Positions 25,072 through 33,907 of a stretch of DNA of 64,000 nucleotides are shown here, piece after piece. The translations under genes were made by a program, and so were the position numbers. Numbering within the stretch: the stretch's first letter is position 1; each line of letters opens with the position of its first letter. The stretch spans positions 3,968,001-4,032,000 of the forward strand of contig CP108997.1 of the NCBI GenBank assembly GCA_036226585.1, given 5' to 3'. The notes beneath the pieces were generated by a model. That model had not been told where the DNA came from. It saw nothing but the letters and a program-made list of their open reading frames with translations, and ran no database searches. Source of the stretch: Streptomyces sp. NBC_00708. GTDB lineage: Bacteria; Actinomycetota; Actinomycetes; Streptomycetales; Streptomycetaceae.

Positions 25072-27330
25072 GGGTGTGGCCCGGAAGCCCCGCAGCCGCA
25101 GCGAGTTGCCGACCACGAAGACCGACGAGAAGGCCATCGCCGCGCCCGCGATCATCGGGTTCAGCAGCCCCGCCGCGGCCAGCGGCAGCGCGGCCACGTT
25201 GTACGCGAACGCCCAGAACAGGTTCGTCCGGATCGTGCCCAGCGTCCGGCGGGCCAGGCGGATCGCGTCCGGGGCCGCGCGGAGGTCGCCGCGGACCAGG
25301 GTCAGGTCGCCCGCCTCGATCGCCGCGTCCGTGCCGGTGCCCATCGCCAGGCCCAGGTCGGCCTGGGCGAGGGCGGCGGCGTCGTTCACGCCGTCGCCGA
25401 CCATCGCCACCGAACGGCCCTCCGACTGGAGGCGCTTGACGACGTCCACCTTGTCCTGCGGCAGGACCTCCGCGTACACCTCGTCGATCCCGACCTCGGC
25501 CGCGACCGACTCCGCGACCGCGCGGTTGTCGCCGGTCAGCAGGATCGGGGTGAGGCCGAGCCGGCGCAGCCGGACGATGGCCTCGGCGCTGGTGTCCTTG
25601 ACCGCGTCGGCCACCTCCAGGACCGCGCGCGCCTCGCTGTCCCAGGCGACCGCGATCGCCGTCCGGCCGGCGGCCTCCGCCTCGGCCTTGCGGGCGGCCA
25701 GGTCCGCCGGGAGGCGGATCTCCCACTCGGCGAGCAGCTGTTCGCGGCCCACGAGGACGGCGTGCCCGTCGACGACGCCCTGGACGCCGAGGCCGGGCAC
25801 GTTGGCGAAGTCCTCCGGGGTGGGGAGGGCGCCGGTCCGGTCGGCCGCCGCGGTCGCCACCGCCTGGGCGATGGGGTGTTCCGAGGCGTGTTCCAGGGCT
25901 CCGGCGAGCCGGAGGGCGTCGGACTCGGTGGTTCCGGCGGCCGTGTGGACGGCCTGGAGCGTCATGCGGCCCGTCGTCACCGTGCCCGTCTTGTCCAGGA
26001 CGATCGTGTCGACCCGGCGGGTGGACTCCAGGACCTCGGGCCCCTTGATCAGGATGCCGAGCTGCGCGCCGCGCCCGGTGCCGACCATGAGCGCGGTCGG
26101 GGTGGCGAGGCCCAGCGCGCAGGGGCAGGCGATGATCAGCACGGCCACCGCCGCCGTGAACGCCGCCGTGAGACCCGCCCCGCTCGCCAGCCAGAAGCCC
26201 AGCGTGCCCAGCGCGAGCACGATGACCACGGGGACGAACACCGCCGAGATCCGGTCCGCCAGCCGCTGCGCCGCCGCCTTGCCGTTCTGCGCGTCCTCGA
26301 CGAGCTTCGCCATCCGGGCCAGCTGGGTGTCCGCGCCGACGCGGGTCGCCTCGACGACGAGCCGGCCGCCGGCGTTCAGCGTCGCACCGGTCACCGCGTC
26401 GCCCGTGGAGACCTCCACCGGGACGGACTCGCCGGTCAGCATGGACGCGTCCACGGCGGACGAGCCCTCGACGACCACGCCGTCCGTGGCGATCTTCTCG
26501 CCCGGCCGGACCAGGAAGCGGTCGCCGGCCCGGAGGTCCGCCGTGTGCACGGTCACCTCGCGACCGTCGCGCAGGACCGTGACCTCCTTGGCGCCCAGTT
26601 CGAGCAGCGCCCGCAGCGCGGCGCCCGCCTTCCGCTTGGAGCGTGCCTCGAACCAGCGCCCGGCGAGGATGAACGCGGTGACGCCCGCCGCCGCTTCGAG
26701 GTAGATGTTCCCGGAACCGTCGCTGCGGCCGATCGTCAGCTCGAAGGGGTGCGTCATGCCGGTCATCCCGGCGGTGCCGAAGAACAGCGCCCACACCGAC
26801 CACAGGAACGCGGCCGACGTACCGACCGAGATCAGCGTGTCCATCGTGGCCGCGCCGTGCCGCGCGTTGGTCCACGCGGCGCGGTGGAAGGGCCAGCCGG
26901 CGTACGTGACGACGGGCGCCGCCAGGGTCAGGGAGAGCCACTGCCAGTTGTCGAACTGGAGCGCCGGGATCATCGACATCAGGATCACCGGCACGGCGAG
27001 GAGGACCGCCGTGATCAGCCGCTGCCGCAAGGTGTCCGTCTCCTGGGCGGGTGGTGCGGCCGTTTCCTCGGGCGTACGCGCCGGGGGTGCGGGCTCCCGC
27101 GCGGTGTACCCGGTCCTCTCGACCGTGGCGATCAGGTCCTGTACGGAGACCCCGGCGCCGTCGTCGTAGCGGACGCGGGCCTTCTCCGTGGCGTAGTTGA
27201 CCGTCGCGGTGACGCCGTCCATCCGGTTGAGCTTCTTCTCGATACGGGCCGCGCAGGAGGCACACGTCATGCCTCCGATGGCCAGCTCGACCTCGGCGGT
27301 GGCTGCGGTGGCTGGGGTGTGCGTGGACAC
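25054..27330 (-). CDS. copA: Copper-exporting P1B-type ATPase
   Basis: The 758-residue protein has an N-terminal heavy-metal domain with GMTCASC (metal site CxxC, about 20-26), eight helices with the intramembrane [11 protein letters not shown] site, the actuator TGES, phosphorylation motif DKTGTVT, the P1B-specific SEHPIAQ, and hinge [13 protein letters not shown] plus the N-terminal CxxC indicates export of Cu(I). GTG 27330 has GAGGAGG five nt upstream. A CsoR-type palindrome lies 25 bp upstream, indicating copper-induced derepression. The C-terminus runs into a dispersed repeat. cutC lies divergently next door. Confidence 0.95.
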   Translation of the reverse strand: MSTHTPATAATAEVELAIGGMTCASCAARIEKKLNRMDGVTATVNYATEKARVRYDDGAGVSVQDLIATVERTGYTAREPAPPARTPEETAAPPAQETDTLRQRLITAVLLAVPVILMSMIPALQFDNWQWLSLTLAAPVVTYAGWPFHRAAWTNARHGAATMDTLISVGTSAAFLWSVWALFFGTAGMTGMTHPFELTIGRSDGSGNIYLEAAAGVTAFILAGRWFEARSKRKAGAALRALLELGAKEVTVLRDGREVTVHTADLRAGDRFLVRPGEKIATDGVVVEGSSAVDASMLTGESVPVEVSTGDAVTGATLNAGGRLVVEATRVGADTQLARMAKLVEDAQNGKAAAQRLADRISAVFVPVVIVLALGTLGFWLASGAGLTAAFTAAVAVLIIACPCALGLATPTALMVGTGRGAQLGILIKGPEVLESTRRVDTIVLDKTGTVTTGRMTLQAVHTAAGTTESDALRLAGALEHASEHPIAQAVATAAADRTGALPTPEDFANVPGLGVQGVVDGHAVLVGREQLLAEWEIRLPADLAARKAEAEAAGRTAIAVAWDSEARAVLEVADAVKDTSAEAIVRLRRLGLTPILLTGDNRAVAESVAAEVGIDEVYAEVLPQDKVDVVKRLQSEGRSVAMVGDGVNDAAALAQADLGLAMGTGTDAAIEAGDLTLVRGDLRAAPDAIRLARRTLGTIRTNLFWAFAYNVAALPLAAAGLLNPMIAGAAMAFSSVFVVGNSLRLRGFRATPGPSGV

Positions 27331-27354
27331 GGGCCCTCCTCGATCGGCTTCTGT

Positions 27355-27371
27355 ATACCCCCTGGGGGTAT
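27355..27371. promoter_or_regulatory. CsoR-type operator of copA
   Basis: ATACCCCC-T-GGGGGTAT is a perfect 17-bp palindrome matching the known CsoR consensus (TACCCCC..GGGGGTA). A second, mirror-arranged element ATACCCCC-A-CCCCCTAT occupies 27389-27405. Confidence 0.8.
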
Positions 27372-27581
27372 CTTCCTCTGCCTCATGTATACCCCCACCC
27401 CCTATGTCGGGGCAAGGGTGATCCGCCGCGGACGCGTGGGCCGCCCCGTGCGCGGTCGTCCGTCACGCGTTTGACCTCGCGTATCTTCACGTTCACGGTG
27501 GGGCTGCGCCCCCGGCCTACCGCCCCGTAGGCTGGGCCATTGGACTAGACCTGTAGCTGCTTCCTGGAGGATTGGGTTCCC

Positions 27582-28271
27582 ATGAGCAACCGTGCAGTCC
27601 TGGAGGTGATCGCTCTCGACGCGGAGGACGCGGTCGCTGCCCAGGCGGGTGGTGCGGACCGGCTTGAGCTGGTCACCGACATGGCGGCGGACGGCATCAC
27701 CCCGTCCTGTGCGACCTTCGCGGCGATCCGTGCCGCGGTGGACATTCCGCTGCGCGTGATGCTCAGAGTCGCCGACGGCTTCGCGGCCGGCGACGTCGAC
27801 GTGCTCGTACGCAAGGCGCGTGAGCTGCGGGCCGAGGGTGCGGACGAGTTCGTGCTCGGCTTCCTGGACGCGGACGGCAATCCGGACCTGGTGGCGGTCG
27901 AGCGGCTGGTCGCCGAGCTGGACGGGTGCCGCTGGACGTTCCACCGTGCGATCGACCGGGCGGCGGACCGGGATGCCCTGCGGAAGGCCCTGGCGGATCT
28001 GCCGGGGCTGGACACGTATCTGACGGCCGGGTCGGCCGCCGGGGTGGACGCGGGCATTCCGACGCTGGTGGCCGAGGCGGGGCGCGCGGGCGAGCCGGGG
28101 TACGAGCCGCGGATTCTTGTGGGGGGCGGGCTTCGGCTGGAGCATCTGCCGGAGTTGCTGGCCGCGGGGATCGACGCGGTGCACATCGGTGGTGCCGCCA
28201 GGCCGCAGGGCTGGTCCGGGCCGGTCGACGCGGCGGCGGTACGGGAGTGGCGGGACGTGCTGGACGCGTAG
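27582..28271 (+). CDS. cutC: CutC family protein
   Basis: The 229-residue TIM-barrel protein opens LEVIALDAEDAVAAQAGGADRLELV, with DGITPS, then LRVMLR, FVLGFLD, WTFHRAIDRA, YLTAGSA and ILVGGGL strands, all typical of CutC. CutC was named for copper homeostasis, but its biochemical role is still uncertain. ATG 27582 follows GGAGG. It is divergent from copA across the CsoR site region, so copper control of both genes is possible but not shown. Confidence 0.9.
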   Translation: MSNRAVLEVIALDAEDAVAAQAGGADRLELVTDMAADGITPSCATFAAIRAAVDIPLRVMLRVADGFAAGDVDVLVRKARELRAEGADEFVLGFLDADGNPDLVAVERLVAELDGCRWTFHRAIDRAADRDALRKALADLPGLDTYLTAGSAAGVDAGIPTLVAEAGRAGEPGYEPRILVGGGLRLEHLPELLAAGIDAVHIGGAARPQGWSGPVDAAAVREWRDVLDA

Positions 28272-28366
28272 CCGCGGGGGCGGGTTGCGGGGGCGGGTGC
28301 GGTGGTGTGCGGCCCGCCCCGCCCGGTGCGGGCTGTCTGCGCGGGGGCGCTGCCCCCGGACCCCCG

Positions 28367-28424
28367 CTCCTCAAGCGCCGGAGGGGCTGGTTTTGCGCGT
28401 TGCCCGGGCGGGGTCCCGCCCGGG
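28367..28424. terminator. GC hairpins after cutC with degenerate intergenic repeat
   Basis: CCCGGGCGGG (28403-28412) and CCCGCCCGGG (28415-28424) form a perfect stem. It is preceded at 28367-28390 by CTCCTCAAGCGCCGGAGGGGCT, a diverged relative of the dispersed repeat. Likely terminates cutC. Confidence 0.55.
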
Positions 28425-28503
28425 TCCCCGCTCCCGGGAAACCTCGTCCTGTCATGACCCTGGCGCAACGGCCGCCCCCCGCCCCACAATGACTGCGCAG
28501 CGA

Positions 28504-28517
28504 TGGGACCGCTCCCA
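28504..28517. promoter_or_regulatory. CebR box 1 (one mismatch)
   Basis: TGGGACCGCTCCCA differs at one base from the CebR consensus TGGGAGCGCTCCCA. It lies 45 bp before the perfect box. Confidence 0.7.
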
Positions 28518-28548
28518 TGGCGCGCCTCCCCGGCATGCCCATCTGTTG

Positions 28549-28562
28549 TGGGAGCGCTCCCA
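28549..28562. promoter_or_regulatory. CebR box 2 (perfect)
   Basis: TGGGAGCGCTCCCA matches exactly the 14-bp palindrome bound by CebR, the cellobiose/cellotriose-responsive LacI-family repressor of Streptomyces cellulase genes. It is 35 bp upstream of the GH9 gene start. Confidence 0.92.
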
Positions 28563-28597
28563 TCATTGCCTCCGGCCCCCACGTCGAAAGGCTCCCG

Positions 28598-31237
28598 GTG
28601 AACGCCTTCTCGCCCCCGTCCCCCGTCCGGCGCAGACGTCGTGTGTTCGGCGTGCTGGCTGTCGCCGCCCTCTGCGGTGGCCTCCTCGCCGCGCCCGGGG
28701 CCGCCGCTGCCGCCGACGACGAGCCCGCGCCGGAGCAGATCACCAACGGCGACTTCTCCGCCGGGACCGCACCCTGGTGGTCCACGGCCAACGCGCCCGT
28801 CGCCGTGGTCGACGGGCGGCTCTGCGCCGAAGTGCCGGCGGGGACCGCCAACCCGTGGGACGCGATCATCGGGCAGAACGACATCCCGCTCGTCGCGGGG
28901 GAGACGTACACGCTGACGTACACGGCGAGTTCGAGCGCGCCGCTCTCCATTCACACCAACGTGCAGATGGCGACCGACCCGTACACCGCCGACCTCTCCG
29001 CGACCGATCACATCGACGCGGAGGCGACTCCGTTCACCCACGTCTTCACCGCGAGTGCGGACCAGGAGGGGGCGCAGGTCGCGTTCCAGGTCGGCGGAGG
29101 CTCGGCGGCGGCCACCTTCTGTGTGGACGACGTGTCGCTGCGCGGGGGCGCCGAGCCGCCCGTGTACGAGCCCGACACCGGCTCGCCCGTACGCGTCAAT
29201 CAGGTCGGCTACCTGCCCAAGGGCCCCAAGACCGGCACCCTGGTCACCGACGCGGCCGGCCCGCTGCCGTGGAAGCTGAAGGCGGCCGACGGGGCGACCG
29301 TCGCGAGCGGGACGACCGTGCCGGGCGGTGAGGACCCGACCTCGCGGCAGAACGTGCACACCTTCGACTTCAGCGACGCCACCGCGACCGGTGACGGCTT
29401 CACGGTCGAGGCGGACGGGCAGGTCAGCGAGCCGTTCTCGATCCGCGCGGACCTCTACGACAGCCTCCGGTCCGACTCGCTCGCGTACTTCTACCAGAAC
29501 CGCAGCGGCATCGCGATCGACGCGGACCTCGTCGGTGCGCAGTACGCGCGCCCGGCCGGGCACCTCGGTGTGGCGCCGAACAAGGGCGACACGGACGTGC
29601 CGTGCCAGGCGGGCGTCTGCGACTACCGGCTCGATGTGCGCGGCGGCTGGTACGACGCCGGGGACCACGGCAAGTACGTCGTCAACGGTGGCATCGCGGT
29701 CGCCGAGCTGATGGACACCTACGAGCGGACGCTGACCGCCGACGGCGCGGAGTCCGCCGAGCTGGGCGACGGCGCGCTGCGGGTGCCCGAGCACGGCAAC
29801 GACGTGCCGGACATCCTCGACGAGGCGCGCTGGGAGCTGGACTTCCTGCTGCGCATGCAGGTCCCGGCCGGGCAGCCGCTGGCCGGCATGGTGCACCACA
29901 AGGTGCACGACGCCAACTGGACCGGCATCCCGATGCGGCCCGAACTCGACCCGGAGCAGCGCGAACTGCACCCGCCGACGACCGCCGCCACCCTGAACCT
30001 CGCCGCGACCGCCGCCCAGTGCGCCCGGCTGTACGCCCCGTACGACGCGGACTTCGCGGCGAAGTGCCGTACCGCCGCCGAGACGGCGTGGGCCGCCGCG
30101 AAGGCGCACCCGGCGGTGTACGCAAGCCCGGCCGACGGGGTCGGGGGCGGGACGTACGAGGACAACGACGTGAGCGACGAGTTCTACTGGGCCGCCGCCG
30201 AGCTGTTCACGACCACCGGGAAGGACACCTACCGGCAGGCGCTGCTCGACTCGCCCCTGCACGGTGACGTGGACGCGGCCTTCCCCGCCGACGGCGGCAT
30301 GTGGTGGGGCGGCACCGCCGGGCTCGGCGTGCTGACCCTGGCCACGGTCCCGAACGACCTGACGTCCGCGCAGCTCACCGACGTACGCGCGGTGGTCACC
30401 ACGGCCGCCGACCGGTACGCGGCGCAGACCGAGGACCAGCTGTACGGAGTGCCGTACGCGCCGAAGGACCAGAACTACGTCTGGGGCTCCAACAGCCAGG
30501 TCCTCAACAACATGATCGTGCTGGCCACCGCCGCCGACCTCACCGGCGAGGCCGGGTACCGGGACGCCGTCCTGCGCGGCGCGGACTACCTGTTCGGGCG
30601 CAACCCGCTCAACCAGTCGTACGTCACCGGCTACGGCGAGCGGTTCTCGCAGAACCAGCACCACCGGTTCTGGGCGCACGAGTCCGACCCGTCCCTGCCG
30701 CACCCGCCGGCCGGTTCCCTCGCGGGCGGGCCGAACCTGACCGCCCCGACCTCGGGCGACCCGGAGGCCGCCGCCAAGCTCAAGGGCTGCGCCGCCGCGA
30801 TGTGCTACCTCGACGACAACGGCTCGTACGCCACCAACGAGGTCGCCATCAACTGGAACGCGCCGCTGGCCTTCGTCGCCTCCTACCTGGACGACGCGGG
30901 CGACGGCGCCGGACCGGAGCGCGCCTGCACGGTGACGTACTCCTCGCACCCGTGGAACACCGGCTCGACCACCACGGTCACGGTGAAGAACACCGGCAGC
31001 GAGGCCGTCACCCCGTGGTCCCTGACCTGGCTGCTGCCGGGCGACCAGAAGCTCAGCCACACCTGGAGCGCCGAAATCGGCCAGTACGGGCGGACGGTGA
31101 CGGCCGCGCCGCTGTCCTGGAACCGGACGCTCGCGCCCGGGGCCTCGATCGACTTCGGGTTCAACAGCAGCCGTACGGGTCCGGCGGCCGACCCGGGCAC
31201 GGTGAAGCTCAACGGGCGGGCCTGCACCGCCGGTTGA
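28598..31237 (+). CDS. Secreted GH9 cellulase with CBM4-like and CBM2 domains
   Basis: The 879-residue protein has a signal peptide (RRRRR, AVAALCGGLLAAP, cleavage near AAAAADD), a CBM4-like sandwich (about 45-190), a CelD-type Ig-like domain (about 200-290), the GH9 catalytic domain (about 300-765) and a C-terminal CBM2 (about 775-879) bounded by two cysteines. Catalytic residues are Asp353/Asp356 in GGWYDAGDHGKY and Glu748 in NEVAINWN. GH9 enzymes hydrolyse cellulose by inversion; the CelD-type layout suggests endo or processive action. GTG 28598 follows GAAAGG. Two CebR boxes upstream predict induction by cello-oligosaccharides. Confidence 0.93.
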   Translation: MNAFSPPSPVRRRRRVFGVLAVAALCGGLLAAPGAAAAADDEPAPEQITNGDFSAGTAPWWSTANAPVAVVDGRLCAEVPAGTANPWDAIIGQNDIPLVAGETYTLTYTASSSAPLSIHTNVQMATDPYTADLSATDHIDAEATPFTHVFTASADQEGAQVAFQVGGGSAAATFCVDDVSLRGGAEPPVYEPDTGSPVRVNQVGYLPKGPKTGTLVTDAAGPLPWKLKAADGATVASGTTVPGGEDPTSRQNVHTFDFSDATATGDGFTVEADGQVSEPFSIRADLYDSLRSDSLAYFYQNRSGIAIDADLVGAQYARPAGHLGVAPNKGDTDVPCQAGVCDYRLDVRGGWYDAGDHGKYVVNGGIAVAELMDTYERTLTADGAESAELGDGALRVPEHGNDVPDILDEARWELDFLLRMQVPAGQPLAGMVHHKVHDANWTGIPMRPELDPEQRELHPPTTAATLNLAATAAQCARLYAPYDADFAAKCRTAAETAWAAAKAHPAVYASPADGVGGGTYEDNDVSDEFYWAAAELFTTTGKDTYRQALLDSPLHGDVDAAFPADGGMWWGGTAGLGVLTLATVPNDLTSAQLTDVRAVVTTAADRYAAQTEDQLYGVPYAPKDQNYVWGSNSQVLNNMIVLATAADLTGEAGYRDAVLRGADYLFGRNPLNQSYVTGYGERFSQNQHHRFWAHESDPSLPHPPAGSLAGGPNLTAPTSGDPEAAAKLKGCAAAMCYLDDNGSYATNEVAINWNAPLAFVASYLDDAGDGAGPERACTVTYSSHPWNTGSTTTVTVKNTGSEAVTPWSLTWLLPGDQKLSHTWSAEIGQYGRTVTAAPLSWNRTLAPGASIDFGFNSSRTGPAADPGTVKLNGRACTAG

Positions 31238-31243
31238 TGACCG

Positions 31244-31281
31244 GCGGGGGCGGGGGTGGACGAGGGTCCCCCTGCCCCCGC
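31244..31281. terminator. Terminator between convergent GH9 and helD
   Basis: GCGGGGGCGGGGG pairs with CCCCCTGCCCCCGC (one G-T pair), followed on the plus strand by TCCTTTTCT. This is a classical hairpin plus U-rich tail, uncommon here. Confidence 0.7.
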
Positions 31282-31288
31282 TCCTTTT

Positions 31289-33358
31289 CTACGCCAACTC
31301 CTCCGGCAGCGGCGCCGCGTGAAGCACCGTCAGTCCGGAGACCGCACGGGTCAGCGCCACGTACAGCCGGCGCAGGCCCGTGCGCTCGTCCGGTTCGCCG
31401 TCGACCACGGCGGCCGGTTCGTCCAGCACCACGTAGTCGTACTCCAGGCCCTTCGCCAGCGAGGCCGGGACCAGTGTGAGCCGGGACTCGGCGGTCGTCT
31501 CCTGGCCGGGGGAGAGGTACGTGTGACCGGCCGCCGTGAGCGCGTCGGCCAGGGCCGGGATGCGGGCGTCGGCGGCGATCAGGCCGATCGAGCCCTCGTG
31601 CGCCAGGGATTCCTCGCAGGCCGCGATCACCGCCGCGTCCAGGACATCGGAGGCCACCTCCCGCACGGAGAGCGAACCGGGCGACTCACGCACCGACTCC
31701 ACCGGCGTCAGCCCCGGCGAGATCACCGGGAGCAGCCGGGAGGCGTACGCGATCACATCGCGCGGCACGCGGAAACCGGCCGTCAGCTCCTCCACCAGCG
31801 CGTCCGCCTTGCCCAGGTGGTGCAGCGCCTGCTCCCAGCTCTGCGTCGACCAGGGCGTCGTGCCCTGCGCGAGGTCGCCGAGGACGGTGGCCGAACCGGT
31901 CGAGCAGCGGCGGCCGACCGCGCGGTACTGCATGGGGGAGAGGTCCTGGGCCTCGTCGATCACGACATGGCCGAGCGAGTGCGTACGGGCCACCAGGTCG
32001 GCCGCCTCGTCGATCAGGACCGCGTCCGCCGCCGACCACTTCGCGGATTTCACGCTGCGCGCCGGCCTGGCCCAGAGGATCGCCTTCCGCTCGTCCTCGG
32101 TCAGCAGTCCCTCCGCGTGCTCCGCCAGGAACTCCGCGTCGGACAGCAGCCGCAGGACCAGCTTCGCCGGGTCGACCGCCGGCCAGATCGCCTTGACGGC
32201 CGCCTTCACGGCGGGGGTGCGGGCCACCGCGTTCTGCACCCGGTCGTCGGGCGCCTCGCCCGCCTCCTCCATCCGCACCAGCACGGCGTGCGCGATGCGC
32301 TGCGGCAGCGCCTCGTGCGCGGCGCCGTACCGCATGTCGCGGGCCAGCAGCTCCTGGACCATCTCCTCGATCTCGTACGCCGGAACGCGCCAGCGCCGCG
32401 AGCCGCGCACCACCATGACCGGCTCGGTCGGCAGCGTCACGTGCGAGCGGAGCGCCCGGCGCAGCACCTCCGCCATCCGCGCGTCGCCCTTCACGACGGC
32501 GGCCGTCGCCTCGTCCGTGCCCCGCACCTCGATCTGCGCGGTCACCAGGTCCTCGACGGTCGCCTGCTTGACCTCCAGCTCGCCGAGGGCGGGGAGCACC
32601 TGCTCGATGTAGTGCAGGAAGGAGCGGTTCGGGCCGACGACCAGGGTGCCGGTACGGGCCAGGCGCTCGCGGTGCGCGTACAGCAGATACGCGACCCGGT
32701 GCAGGCCGACGGCCGTCTTCCCGGTGCCGGGGCCTCCCTGGACGCAGACCGTGCCGCCCAGCTCGCTGCGGACGATCTCGTCCTGCTCCGGCTGGATCGT
32801 CGCGACGATGTCCCGCATCGGCCCGACGCGCGGGCGCTCGATCTCCGCCTGGAGCAGCTTGCTCGTCTGCTCCGCCTCCGCCGGGTCGGTCAGGTGCTCG
32901 TCCTCGTACGCGGTGAGGTCGCCGCCCGTGTAACCGAAGCGGCGCCTGCGGCCGACGTCCAGCGGGTCCTTGCGGGAGGCCCGGTAGAACGGCTGCGAGA
33001 CCGGGGCGCGCCAGTCGATCACCATCGGGTCGCCGACCGCGTCGTGCACATGGCGGCGCCCGATGTAGAACTGCTCGCCCTCGGCGCCCTCCGCCTCCTC
33101 GGCGCCGACCACGTGCAGGTAGTCCAGGCGTCCGAAGAACAGCGGGGTGTGCGCGAGGTCGGCGAGCGACTTGATCCGCTCGTCGATCTGGGCCTGGAGC
33201 ACCGCCGCGTTCACCCAGTTCGCGGTGACATCGCGGATGTCGAGGTTCTGGGCGTCCTCCCGCATGGCGCGCAACGCGGCGCGGGACGCGGCGAGATGGG
33301 CGCGCTCATGGGCGAGGGGGTCGGTGGTGGTGTCGCTCTCGAATTCGTGCGCGGGCAC
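31289..33358 (-). CDS. helD: HelD-type UvrD-like helicase (RNA polymerase recycling factor)
   Basis: The 689-residue protein has a coiled N-terminal arm (about 15-60; AHERAHLAASRAALRAMRED), Walker A GGPGTGKT (208-215), Walker B VVIDEAQDLSP, and C-terminal helicase motifs VPASLAKGLEYDYVVLDEP and RRLYVALTRA. This matches actinobacterial HelD, which binds RNA polymerase and removes stalled complexes, in some classes giving rifampicin tolerance. GTG 33358 is chosen because GGAGG lies 7 nt upstream; an ATG seven codons earlier has no ribosome-binding site. A 9-bp inverted repeat lies in the leader. Confidence 0.88.
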   Translation of the reverse strand: MPAHEFESDTTTDPLAHERAHLAASRAALRAMREDAQNLDIRDVTANWVNAAVLQAQIDERIKSLADLAHTPLFFGRLDYLHVVGAEEAEGAEGEQFYIGRRHVHDAVGDPMVIDWRAPVSQPFYRASRKDPLDVGRRRRFGYTGGDLTAYEDEHLTDPAEAEQTSKLLQAEIERPRVGPMRDIVATIQPEQDEIVRSELGGTVCVQGGPGTGKTAVGLHRVAYLLYAHRERLARTGTLVVGPNRSFLHYIEQVLPALGELEVKQATVEDLVTAQIEVRGTDEATAAVVKGDARMAEVLRRALRSHVTLPTEPVMVVRGSRRWRVPAYEIEEMVQELLARDMRYGAAHEALPQRIAHAVLVRMEEAGEAPDDRVQNAVARTPAVKAAVKAIWPAVDPAKLVLRLLSDAEFLAEHAEGLLTEDERKAILWARPARSVKSAKWSAADAVLIDEAADLVARTHSLGHVVIDEAQDLSPMQYRAVGRRCSTGSATVLGDLAQGTTPWSTQSWEQALHHLGKADALVEELTAGFRVPRDVIAYASRLLPVISPGLTPVESVRESPGSLSVREVASDVLDAAVIAACEESLAHEGSIGLIAADARIPALADALTAAGHTYLSPGQETTAESRLTLVPASLAKGLEYDYVVLDEPAAVVDGEPDERTGLRRLYVALTRAVSGLTVLHAAPLPEELA

Positions 33359-33717
33359 GGTGTTGCCTCCGGCATTCAACGCAGGACGGCGGACCGCGTC
33401 TCACCCTTGGGGGGTGTGCGGTCCGCTCGGGGATCGATCGTGCGTACGGTTGTCGGCCGGTTTCCGTCCGGTCGGCGGCGCTCCCCCGGCTGCCGGCACG
33501 ACCCCTCGGGGGCCGCCGGTACCACGGTGCGGGAGGCGGGCAGAGCGGAGAGTGTACCGGGGGGCGGTGCGGGGTGCGAACGGTTTACGGGGCGGGGTGG
33601 GGGCGGTCCCGTACGTCCCGTAGGGGATGCCGTGCGACCGGAGGTGTACGCGGGCCGCGCCCCGCTTCCGCCTCCGGGCCGACGCCCCGGCGCACCCGTG
33701 CGGAGCACCATGGATAC
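33359..33717. other. Gene-free divergent intergenic region
   Basis: The 359 bp between helD and a 56-residue gene hold an inverted repeat GCGGACCGC (33389-33397) / GCGGTCCGC (33418-33426) in the helD leader, and a three-codon reading frame at 33710-33721. The rest shows no coding bias or known motif. Confidence 0.5.
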
Positions 33718-33721
33718 ATGA
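33710..33721 (+). promoter_or_regulatory. Three-codon leader frame overlapping a start codon
   Basis: ATGGATACATGA encodes Met-Asp-Thr-stop. GGAG lies 4 nt before it, a better ribosome-binding position than for the ATG at 33718, which overlaps its stop (ATGA). Confidence 0.35.
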
Positions 33722-33888
33722 GTACCGTCACTCTTGACCCGCGAAGGACCGGCGCCACCGCGGCCCCCGGTCACCCCCACAACCGTGCCTGGGAGGCCCT
33801 GCACGCCGTGAAGGTGTTCGCGCAGGCGGCGTTCGGCGTCGTCGTGCTCGGCGAGTACGCGGAGGAGGCGGGGGTGCGGCGGCGCTGA
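33718..33888 (+). CDS. Small hypothetical protein
   Basis: The 56-residue protein reads TLDPRRTGATAAPGHPHN, then a hydrophobic amphipathic stretch AWEALHAVKVFAQAAFGVVVLGEYAEEAG ending in RRR. It shows strong GC3 bias. It may associate with the membrane through the Ala/Val-rich segment. It is divergent from helD and convergent with the XPB-type helicase, ending 20 nt from it. Function unknown. Confidence 0.55.
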   Translation: MSTVTLDPRRTGATAAPGHPHNRAWEALHAVKVFAQAAFGVVVLGEYAEEAGVRRR

Positions 33889-33907
33889 CCGCGCCGCCGC
33901 CCCTGCC

